NCBI RefSeq assembly: GCF_954871325.1
Contig: NC_088775.1
Span: 6,177,561-6,241,560, forward strand
Source of the DNA: Gordionus sp. m RMFG-2023
Lineage: Eukaryota > Nematomorpha > Gordioida > Chordodea > Parachordodidae
Length of the DNA: 64,000 bases
Direction of reading: 5' to 3'
The translations under genes were made by a program, and so were the position numbers. Under the pieces are notes generated by a model. That model saw only the letters and a list, made by a program, of their open reading frames with translations. It was not told the origin of the DNA and ran no database searches. This document shows, one piece after another, positions 39,366 through 49,989 of the stretch (its first letter is position 1; every line of letters begins with the position of its first letter).

Positions 39366-39680
39366 GTACTACCCGTCCACTTATTTATTTTGTTCGCATG
39401 TTATGCAATAATATCATTTATAGTTATACTCCATTAACTTAATCTTTATTTTATGTCCTACCCGCCCACTTAATTCTTTTGTTCTCATGTTATGCAATAA
39501 TATCATTTAAAGTTATACGCCATCAACTAAATCTTTATTTTATTATTATTATTCTTAAATTTTTAAATCCCCCCCCCCTCTCTAATCTTGTTTTCTTGTT
39601 CTTAATAATACCCCTTATTCTTTATGCATCTAATTTTTATTATTTTAAATTTACCAACCCCCCCCCCCTAATTTCGATTG
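39366..39680 (+). repeat. Tandem duplications just upstream of the LINE
   Basis: A roughly 110 bp unit containing CATGTTATGCAATAATATCA and AGTTATAC(T/G)CCAT occurs twice (39366-39545). A second short duplicated unit follows, with poly-C runs near 39568 and 39660. These may be 5' promoter-type repeats of the LINE that follows. Confidence 0.55.
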
Positions 39681-39779
39681 TTTATAATAATACTTCTGAC
39701 AATTCTTGAATCTTTCTTTTTTTTTCTTCAATTTTTGATTTTTTCTTTCCCTTATTTTTCTTGTTTATACCTTTTGTCA

Positions 39780-42075
39780 AGTATGCTTAAAAATAATTTC
39801 GCTTAAATTAAATGGCGTGTTTAGGAAACATATTTCATCCGCTTGCCCCAATTCTGGAAAATTTCCGCTCTCCTCCGGCCCAGATCTTTTTACTAACGCT
39901 CCTCATTCGTATGACGTCCGGCTTGTTGTTCCTCAAGCTCTGTTGATTTATTCCTTAACTCGCATAAGTCCTTAGTTCTTTCTAGGATCCCTATAGCCGC
40001 TCGAAAGTCTATCATTGGGTTCCTTACGTCTCTTATGAATAATTTAAACTCAGATTTCTCCTCAATACCCTTGTGGTTAGATTTAATTAGTTTCTGCTTT
40101 CGAGTTTTAGTTAAGCCCAAGAATAGAATTGTCCAATTTTGGAAATACGATTATCGATGAATTTTCTCCATCTAACTCTTTAAATCCTAACTCTTTCCGT
40201 TGTAAATTGATCTCTGAAAAATTAGATCTTGGAGATATTATCGGTGCTACCCAAATATTGACTTCCGATGATACTATTTCACCTATCAACGTTACTCTCT
40301 TTCATTCTTGAGAAACATCCACTAGCTTCCCCTTTTAACATTCACCCGCATGCCTCTTTACCTATTCTTTTTACCTGTGATGAAGTACTTAAATGCTTAA
40401 AGTCCTTTAAAAAAGGGACGACAAGTGGGTTAGACGGTTTCAGACCTGGTTTTTTTGTGGATTTAATTCAATGCTCTGATAGTGGTTTTATTGACCCTTT
40501 GCTGAAATCATTAACTGAACTTTGCAATAATATCCTCTTATGCGAAGTTCCTATTTGTATTCGTCCTATTCTTTTTGATGCCGTCTTGTTTCTTTAACCA
40601 AACCGGATGGTGGCATTAGACCCATAGCCATAGGGTCATTCTTTCGTTGTTTAGTCGCCAAGGCTATTGTAAATAGGATCCGGCCTAAGGCCAGTTTCCT
40701 CTTATTTCCCTCATAGTTAGGATTTGGAGTGAGAGGTGGGTGTGAAGTGGCCTCACATGTTGCATGTATTTTTATAAATACTGAGGCCGATAAGGTTTTC
40801 TGCAAGTTAGACTTCAGAAATACCTTCAACACCATCCATAGGAGAGCATTCTTAGCATCTTTTTTACATCATTTCCCAAAATACTGGAATTTCCTTAATT
40901 CCTGTTATTGATTCCCTTCGTTACTCAAATTCGGGAAATTTTCCATATCCTCTGGAGATAGGATTCAGCAAGGTGATCCACTAGGTCCCTTGCTCTTTAC
41001 CTTACTATAGGGATTCAGGATTTGATCAAAAATTTAAAGTCTGATTTCAAATTAGACTTTAATTTATGGTATCTCGACGATGGCTCTTTTGGCGGTTCTT
41101 TATCCAATGTTATGTCGGCCATATAGTACGTTGAAATAAAAGCTATAAAATTGGTCTTTCTCTAAATAGGAAAAAGTGTGAAATTTCCTCCACAATAAGG
41201 ATTTTATCCCTCCTTTAGATTTTACAATCATTCCGCACGAGGAACTCTGTCTTTTATGTTCCGCTATCGGTTTTTCAACTTCCTGTTGTCAAAAAACTTT
41301 TGACAATTTGATCCACTCCCTTTCCAATTCACTCAAGAATCTTCCTCATCTCCCCAAGCATCATTTCTTCTTTCTCACCAAAAAATGTCTTTTACTACCG
41401 AAATTCTTACATTTATTTAAATCTTCCCGCGCTTTCCAGTACAATACCCTCCTTAAGGCCTTCGAATTAAAATTTAAACATTTTATCGAATCCCTTTTAG
41501 GCTCAAATTTTTCCGATTTCAATTGGTCTCTCGCCTCTATACTCGCTTACCGGGGTGGACTTAAATTTTCACCCCCCCCCCTTTCCTAATGGCAATTGCG
41601 TGCTTTCTTTCATCTCGAATATCCTTTAACGATTCTATCTCCTCGCTTATCGAGTTGGACGATCCCTTTCTATCTTCAGCTAAACAAGAGTGGCTTACTT
41701 TAGCTATCCAAGGCTCCGAGCAGCCAGTTTCCAGTCATCTAAAGAGCTTCCTTACCCTATGCTTTAATGCGCGTTTAAAAAACTTTGTATGTGTCCCGAT
41801 CTAACTAACCTTCAACTGCTCAGAAAAGCAAAAAAAACTCTAACGGCCATGAATGGCTAGACGCGATTCCGAGTGGTAAAAAGGAAATACTCACAGACGA
41901 TGAGTTTCAAACTGCCATTGGCCATAGGCTTGATTGCCTTCTTCTGTGGACACCTGTGCTGCCTGTCACAAACAGGTTGATCCTTCTCTAGACATTGTTT
42001 TTCGTGTTTCAAAGTCAGTGGCCGTTTCCTGAGGCACGACAATCTTAATAGGCTAGCAAAGCCTTGATTTCGGCT
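39780..42075 (+). mobile_element. Degenerate LINE (non-LTR reverse transcriptase)
   Basis: Plus-strand frames, broken several times, show a complete reverse transcriptase order: ISEKLDLGDIIGATQILTSD (40210-40265), KSFKKGTTSGLDGFRP (about 40400-40446), KPDGGIRPIAIGSFFRCLVA (40600-40660), KVFCKLDFRNTFNTIHR (40795-40845), QQGDPLGPLL (about 40970), and the catalytic box WYLDDGSFGG (about 41065-41095). The C-terminal part, PHLPKHHFFFLTKKCLLLPK (41335-41400), is followed by a cysteine/histidine cluster near 41945-42045. No endonuclease was recognised. Minus-strand open frames over 39893-40835 are shadows. Confidence 0.8.
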
Positions 42076-42079
42076 TATT

Positions 42080-43480
42080 TCCCCAATAGTTTGGAGCCAT
42101 TAGATAAAATAAAATGTTTTTATATTTAAGAAACTATGAGTTTAATTAATATTGGAAATGACTAAGGGATCCTAATTTGATTTAGCATATGCTATAAAAA
42201 ATCACTTTTAACTGCATGGGTTTATTTATTAAATGCTTTATCGTTCCTATTCTATATAATTGTGATCAGGAATAAAAAATAATTTTAAAAATGTGAGAGA
42301 TATTAACACTTTCTAACTTATTATCTCTATTTTTCTTCTTTTTCTCTTACTGCACTTCTAAGTTCAACACTTTTTTTTTACAATACTATCTTATTTTTCA
42401 AATTAAATATATAATTTTTTTCTTACTTGATATATTTTTTTACCTTTTTTTTTCTTCTTTATCTTATTCTTCTTTTTAACACACTATTGAACATAAACTT
42501 AAATTTTACCAAAAAATAAATAAAAATTTTTTTTTCCTACTTTTTATAATGTCGTGAAAAAATACAAAAAAAAATAATCTACAAAAATAACAATAATAAT
42601 AATATACTTCTTCTTTTCTTAAACAACACAATACTTAAAAAATATCAATAAACATTATTTATTAAAAAAAACTATTAAAATTATAATTAAATACACTTAT
42701 ATTTTTTTTAAATATTAGACCAATTATATCAAACACTATGTCTGTAAATTAAATATAGCAAAATAATATAAATTAACATTATAGAATTATATTTTTACTC
42801 ATGATATTATATTTTATAATTCAGATTTAATTTAATTTTCATAATATAACGATTGTTAAAGGTTTAAGTAAATTCTAGAATGTAATTATATTAGTAAAAT
42901 AAGAAATAATTGCTTATATATATTATTAATTACTTGTGAAAAGATACATTCTTATTTTTTTTGAACAAAAAAACTTTTATATGAATTTTAAATTTATGTC
43001 ATTATATATTATAATATTCATATTCTTTTGTAATGTCATATAAAAAATATACATATCAATTAAATTTTTAAATAATTCATCTTGCTTAAATTTTTTTGTT
43101 ACTTTATTTACTTATATATTATTATTATAAAAATTGTTATATTTATATATATTTAATTTTCCACTTTCATTAAAATATGAATTAAAAATGATTAATTATT
43201 TTGATTATGTATTTTTTTGAAAAATGTTATATCTTGCAATTTATTTTTATATTGTAAACACAAGGTGATAAGTTTACATGAAACAAACAATTTTATTACC
43301 TATGCCTATAAATATAACAGGCAAAGATAATTGTTTACTTTTTACTAATTTATAAAATTAAATAAAATTATCCTTGCTGTAACCTCACGGACCACGCCTT
43401 TGTATTTGTATATCCTGGAGCTTTTACACATTAAAATTTTAAATAACCTAATAAATCCTCCAAAACAGTCTCCACCAGAT
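42080..43480. other. AT-rich stretch with no recognised feature
   Basis: Very AT-rich intergenic sequence dominated by T- and A-runs. No open frame of note, no terminal repeats and no tandem array were seen. Confidence 0.6.
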
Positions 43481-43489
43481 CTCAGAAAA

Positions 43490-43572
43490 TGGCGGAAAAC
43501 GCATCCAAGGGTGACATCGAAAAAATTCGTAATTCAGTTAATGAGAGACTAAGGAATACAGTGGAGAAATAA
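43490..43572 (+). other. Unidentified coding-like start beside a hAT insertion
   Basis: ATG in good context (AGAAAATGGCGG) opens MAENASKGDIEKIRNSVNER and seven more codons before a stop, just before the hAT target site at 43589. Composition is clearly less AT-biased than the surroundings. It could be the start of a host gene or part of another element. No family recognised. Confidence 0.3.
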
Positions 43573-43983
43573 CGAATATTAATTCTAAACTATACTAGGT
43601 CTACAAAAAAACGAATCGAATCGAATAATACTATTATTGCGCTATTCGTATTCGTACGAATAATAAAATCATTATTCGTTTCGATTCGATTCGAAAATTT
43701 TTCTAAAGCTTATAAAATATTTTGCAAAAAATTTTTTACATGTTTAAAGATGACACTTTTAATATAAAAATTTATAGAAAATAAACGAAATAAAACCCAA
43801 TGATTTCATATAACGTTAACCAAACAAATTGACCAAAATATCCGACTTTTAGAATTAGAATTGCTTATAAAAAAATATTTAAACTATTTCTTCAATCTAA
43901 TATTCAAATTTTATTAAAATTTTTTAAAAATGTTCAATAATCTCATTTTATAAAAATAGAAAATAATACACAAAAATATAAAA

Positions 43984-45816
43984 TTATAGTAAATCCGAAT
44001 TTGATAATATCCAATTTTTTAAGCATAAAGTCATTCTAATAGTTTCCTCCTTCAAAGACATTCTATTTTTCATTATCATATTTGTTCCTATTGAGAACAA
44101 CCGCTCACATGAAGCCGAAGATCCCTGAATTGACAATATATCAGTTGCCATTTTCGACAACACAGGAAAACGATCCCCATGCACCACAGGGACTCTTATT
44201 TGAACTGATTCTTATTTCGTTAAGATAGGTCTCCACCTCACATAATGATGCGATGTTATTTTGTTTATAAATTCTATTCATGTTCGACTGTACTATTGGG
44301 TTAACTGATGTTGATTTGATATTATATTTTATTTTGTAAACATTATATACATCTTTAAATTTTTCTAATAGATTTGTCGTGTCTATGTTATATGTAGTTG
44401 GTAGTTGCTCAAAAAATTCCATTTTTAGTCTAGGATCCAGTATTGTTGATATTATAGTGTGAATATTTGTTAAGTTATAATAAGTTTCTATTTTCTCAAT
44501 CGCACTGATAGAGTTTATGAAATCTAAATCAAATGAATTCAAATGTTCGATTAAAGAAACATAGAAAGGGATTACAAGATTTAGGATAGGATATGTGTCA
44601 CCACATATATCTTCGGTAAAATAAAAAAAAGTCTTCATTTGATTTGTATGTTTATTAAAGTAGTCCAATCATCCTGATAAAAAATAATAATTAGTAAATA
44701 AAATTAAATTACTTCGCTCAGTTTTCTTTCTTCGATATCAGATATATCATCATATATCTGAGTCACAACTTCATCAATAGCCCTTCTCATTTTAATAGCT
44801 CTTTCGACCATTAAATAAGAGCTATTCCATCTGATGGATGTGTCTAATTTTAATTTTAAATATTTCATAGGGGGAAGTAGGGAGGAACACACATTTTGCA
44901 TAATATTTCTCTTTGTAAAAGAATTGCGAATAATCTTTATGATTGTTCTTAATTTTGATACTTGCCTGTCTACTTTCTTAAATATTTTCTGTACTACTAA
45001 ATTGAGTATATGTGCAAAACATCGCACATGTAAAATTTCACAATTTGGGTGTTTTATACGAAGAATTTTTATGAAAGTAGAATTAGAGCTAGGATTATCG
45101 CAAGTAATTGCTATCTTACTTATGTCGATATTTTTTATAATTTGAGAAAACTCTCTATAAATATTTTCACCAGAATGCGAATCAGTAAATGGAACTATAT
45201 CCAATAACAATGATTTCATCTCCCATTTTTCATCAATAAAGTGGCAGGTCAACCAATGGTACATTAGTAGGGCTTGACCATATATCAGTTGTAAAGTTAA
45301 TTTGGCATTTAAAATTATTTATAATTATTTTAACTTTATTGAATTCTTTATTAAAAATTTCATTTATATATAGTTTAATTGACGGTATTGAGCATATTTT
45401 TATTTCAGGATTTAAACCTCTAACGAAGGTCATGAATTCCTGAGTGGCGAGATTTTTAAAAGGTATATTTGACTTTAGCAAAAATTTTAATAAATAATGC
45501 TTAACATCATCAGCATTTGTTTTGGGTATATCATTTAAATAGTTTTTAATAGTATTATTTTGTTTTTGATGAAATCTTTTGTTATGATTAATTAATGCTG
45601 ACGTAGTTTTTTTCTTGCACATTATCTCCACATTGCATATTTTACATTTAGCTGTTTCTTTTTTAGCATCATGGAGATAATGATTCCATATTAAAGAATT
45701 TTTCCGCCTAGCATTAAAAGGTTCAGTTTGATCAGAGATTGATGTAGATCTTGAACTATTTGAGGATTGACTATGTCCTTCACCACATCTTCTTCCATCA
45801 AGATTTTCTAATTGAT
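43984..45816 (-). pseudogene. hAT transposase with BED zinc finger, frame-broken
   Basis: From 45816 downwards: a serine-rich lead, then the BED finger (WNHYLHDAKKETAKCKICNV ... NHNKRFHQ). Next come INFTTDIWSS, LTCHFIDEKWEM, AITCDNPSSNS and VRCFAHILNLVV (RNase H-like core with both Asp motifs), DPRLKMEFF, and the dimerisation domain RFPVLSKMA with SSASCERLFS. A 40-bp intron-like GTAATT...TCAG gap lies near 44700-44665. Three frameshifts (near 45265, 44650 and 44190) and no full-length frame. All parts of the family are present in normal order and length. Confidence 0.85.
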
Positions 45817-46269
45817 CTTTGAATATATTTTAACATTATATCATATAAAATCCAAGTTTACCATCCTTCCTGAAATTCCAGATTAATGACACATTAGAAG
45901 CTGAAAGAAAAAAACAGTAAATTAATTAAACAGTGGTATAGGCATGGGGGGGGGGTGTCTTTTTTTAAAAAATAAAATTATTTTAATTTACTATTTTTAT
46001 TCCTATTATGAATTAGCAAAACCTTAGAGAAAATTAGACCTATCTTTATAAATTCAAATCAAAAATAGCAATATGATAATATTAGTTTTAAATAATATTT
46101 ATTTTTGTAAAATAAATTCTTAGTTATAACATTTATATAATTTTTGTATTAATTCTTAAAATTTATGGAAATACTATTTTAATCAAAGTACAGTGTATTA
46201 TTTTTATATTTTTTTAAAATTTATATTTTATGTAATTGTTAAATTACATTTTTTTAAATAGTTTTTCTA

Positions 46270-47060
46270 CAATAAAAATTTTAAAATAATCTATATAAAA
46301 TATCTACATTTTAAAATTTATTTTAAATATTTGCATAATATATAACAAATTTTAGAAAATATTTCATTATAGTTTTATTTATTAAAAATACTTTAGTAGC
46401 ATAAATTTACTTTATTTAATAATGTATTGATTTTTATTATTAATATCATTTTATTAGAGGTGAGATTATGACAAAATAAAATTTTTAAAATTATAATCTA
46501 TATAAAATATCTACATTTTAAATATTTGCATATAAAATATAACAAAATTTTAGAAGGTATTTCATTATAGATTTTATTTATTAAAAATACTTTAGTAGCA
46601 TAAATTTCCTTTATTTAATCATGTATTTAATTTTATTATTAAAATCATTTTATTAGAGGTGAAGGTGATTATGACAAAATAAAATTTTTTAAATTATTAT
46701 CTATTTAAAATATCTACATTATAAATATTTGCATAATATATAACAAATTTTAGAAAATATTTCATTATAGTTTTATTTATTAAAAATACTTTAGTAGCAT
46801 AAATTTCCTTTATTTAATCATGTATTTATTTTTATTATTAATATCATTTTATTAGTTAGAGGTGAAGGTGATTATGACAAAATAAAATTTTTTAAATTTT
46901 ATCTATTTAAAATATACTACATTTTAAATATTTGCATATAAAATATAACAAAATTTTAGAAAGTATTTCATTATAGATTTTATTTATTAAAAATACTTTA
47001 GTAGCATAAATTTCTCTTATTTAATTATAAATATAATTCTTAGAGGTGATTATGACAATG
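46270..47060 (+). repeat. Minisatellite, ~4 units of ~200 bp
   Basis: The block AAAATACTTTAGTAGCATAA recurs near 46385, 46584, 46786 and 46991, with TTAGAGGTGA...TTATGACAAAATAAAA and AAAATATCTACATTTTAAAT in each unit. It lies inside the 4 kb hAT, between the transposase gene's 5' end and the right terminus. Confidence 0.88.
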
Positions 47061-47671
47061 TAATAGAGGATGAAGATATTTTAATGCACTATCTGAATTA
47101 GATTGTCTTTCCAAAAATAAAGTTACTAAATGGGAAAAGGATTTTCCTAATCAAATAATAAGAACTAGTCAAAAAATTTTAGTTATTTATCTGCCAGGAG
47201 CTCGAGAATATGGGAAAGAGGCACACTCTATAAAAATGTTTTGACTTGTTCATAACATCAAAAATGATTAAAGAGAAACAATCAAAATAAAATAATTATA
47301 TTTTACTTTGAAGCTTTTCCTTTTCTTCCATTAAACTTTTTCAGCAAATATAACTTGTTATGATTTGATATTTGATAATAGGAAATAAAATAAAACGAAA
47401 TGATATTCACTAGGAAAATTTAATTACTTCTTTTTATTTTACTTGCAATAAAATATTTGCGAATAATTACGAATATTTATATATAAATAATTACGAATAA
47501 TTTAGAATAATACGAATAATTTTCCTCATTATTCATATTCGTATTCGTAAAATACGAATCGAATATCAAATAACAAATAATTCGTTTTAGGCCTACTATA
47601 CATCACGGCTTCCCAATTAGCAGAATTAATTGCCCTCGCACAAATAGATAAAGAGGCAGCGTCTACATGAG

Positions 47672-48188
47672 CGGGGGGGGGGGGTAGGAACAGTTTGCAT
47701 CCTATTTTTTTGAGGAGTATGGGGTAAGCTGCTTTAATGGGGGTAGGATAAATTTTTTGGGGGGTTATATTTTGAAATGAAATAGGACAAAATTTATTGC
47801 TGTAAAAATTATACTTTTATTATAGTATTATTATAATACAATTCATCGACTAAATCTATATATTGCAAACAATCATACACATTGTTTTTAAAAGGTTTAG
47901 ATATTTTAGCAAGCTCATAATGCCATAATAATTAATTCATTGTAAATAATGGTGGTTTTAATTGAATTTATTATCTAAAATATAAATTCTTTATATTCAC
48001 AAAATATAGATAGTTGTTAGTAGAAATAGATTAATTTAAGTTATCCTTTATAAATTCTTTGAAAAGAGTATCAATAAATAAATAGGTGAAAATAATGAGA
48101 AAGAGACACCGCGGCCGAAGGCTGCGTTTTTTTAGGGGGATAGGCAAAGGTTTTTGAAGGGGGTTTGCATCCAGTGAAAATCCTGACA
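47672..48188 (-). repeat. Dispersed repeat, short copy (~517 bp)
   Basis: Inverted and internally shortened copy of the repeat at 34901-35741. On the minus strand it runs AGGATTTTCACTGGATGCAA, AACCCCCTTCAAAAACCTTT ... to GCAAACTGTTCCTACCCC. ACATG lies on both sides (about 47665 and 48186) and may be a short target duplication. Open frames over 48031-48322 are created by the repeat. Confidence 0.7.
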
Positions 48189-48290
48189 TGTAGGCGCTGT
48201 AAAGAGGACGAGAAATTACCAAGTCTCAATATCTCTCCATCTCTGCAACCACCAAGAAATATTCCAGCGGACAATCCCTTTATCGGAGGT
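48189..48290 (+). other. Unidentified coding-like segment
   Basis: Directly after the repeat the plus strand reads CRRCKEDEKLPSLNISP then LQPPRNIPADNPFIG and meets a GTAACT donor-like site at about 48287. Composition is coding-like. A comparable segment, ASQLAELIALAQIDKEAAS, lies at 47610-47665 before the repeat. Family unknown; a host gene or a fossil element are both possible. Confidence 0.3.
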
Positions 48291-49989
48291 AACTTACAAT
48301 ATGATTTGAATATGAATAACAAAATTATATAAGTTAATAAAATATTAATGAATGTTTAAATGTATTGATAAACTTATCAAATGACCTAATTTAATTTAAA
48401 TAATATTTTGAGTTATTTTATAAATCAAATATTTTAACAGTGATTATATGCGATTTAAATAAAAAATAACAATAGTTTTAAATAACGTTTAATTTATTAT
48501 AATCATAGACTTATTTAAAGAAAGGCAGCTATTTTGAAAATGGCAAATGCAAGATTATTTTATAATATTACAGAATTAAACAATTTATTTTTGCTTATTA
48601 TTCTTTTAAGTTAACAGTTATAGAGATATTTACACATTTGGAAGAGTGGGAATTTGATCAGTTAATTTGCTAAGTATTCTATTAATATACTCATGTTCAA
48701 GATATTTTATTAGTAACATATTGGACTTCCTCACCTTATGACATAGATGCGAAAATCTATCGTGATGAATAAAGCATTTAAGATATATATTCTTGAATAT
48801 TTAAAATAACTGACCACCAAAATAAATTAGCCTATAAAATCGGTGTCTACATGTCAATATTTTCAATAGATACAACCCCTCCCCCCTCTCAAATATCTAT
48901 GCCTACCACACTGAAAAATCATTAATGTCAGTATTACTAAAGAGAGTTAATTTAAATATAAGTTAAAATATCACGTTACACCGGTACTGCTCAATTCTAG
49001 GGCGTGACTATACTTTCATGGTAATCTTAAACTCACTAATAATATATCTCCACCTGTCATCGAAAAAATATATTTATTAGATTTATTAAAAATAGATATG
49101 TCATAGATTTTACTTGATACATGATTGCAGCGCTAAGCCAACTAGTGTTGACAAGCAACAGAGCTACGCTAGGGTTTCCTCTAATTCATAAAACTGGATA
49201 TTTAATTTAGGGAAAAAATGAGGAGCTCTTCACATCTTCGTGAGTAAGCCACACTTATTTGTATGCGCAATAGTTCTAAGCTATTGCTTAGCTAAGATCA
49301 AAAGAATTAAGCAAATCAACGCATATAATTAAATTCTAATGGTGTTTATGTAGTATTATAAATAAATTGATAGTCTTACTGTCACTTTGACCATCTAAAA
49401 CATATTTAATAAAATAAATTTTTAATCTTTCTATTCCATTATGAATTTTATAATAAAATTAATATAATCTGGATTGTATTTTGGTAACATTTCTTAAAAA
49501 TTAACTGACCGTTTAATGCTGAGATGCGTTTTTTTTAATATAAATATTTTAAGATTTAATGTATTATATCGAATTTGGATTTAACCTAAAGGAAAATTTT
49601 TTTAATATATATGTTATTAAACTTCTAGGTTCCTTCACGCGTACAAACAAAATTGAATTTACTTTGCAATTAATCAAATTCAATATCTATTTCAACCGAA
49701 TCTTCCAGTCCCAATCATAGAGTTTAAAAATAATATTTTATTTGATAAGATGTATAACAAAAAATGAAGAATAATACATATTAATTTATTTTAACATATT
49801 CCTAAAATTTAATGATTGACATATCAGTCATCGGTAAACTGATATTTTTGAAGTCAGTCATGTTTGATAGGCCATCCTCAACAACTTTTAGTATAATCTA
49901 AACATGTTCAATAATGTACAATATCTAAATATTGATTTGGTATATATTCAATATATTCAAGGAACTTTCAATGTCCCAATCATCACTCT
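48291..49989. other. Gene-free stretch upstream of Hakai
   Basis: AT-rich sequence with no convincing open frame, element end or tandem repeat. It presumably contains the Hakai promoter, but no specific promoter motif can be supported. Confidence 0.55.

Larger units (their letters stand above)
43596..47594 (-). mobile_element. hAT element, 4.0 kb
   Basis: Ends TAGGTCTACAAAAAAACGAA and, inward from the right, AGGCCTAAAACGAA, flanked by the direct repeat ACTATAC (43589-43595 and 47595-47601). Subterminal repeats of ATTCGTATTCGTACGAATAA type occur at both ends (43600-43700 and 47470-47590). It contains a minus-strand transposase pseudogene and a 200-bp minisatellite. Confidence 0.85.

Noticed and set aside
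48031-48322. Two overlapping minus-strand open frames
   Set aside because: They fall on a dispersed repeat that is non-coding in its other copy.
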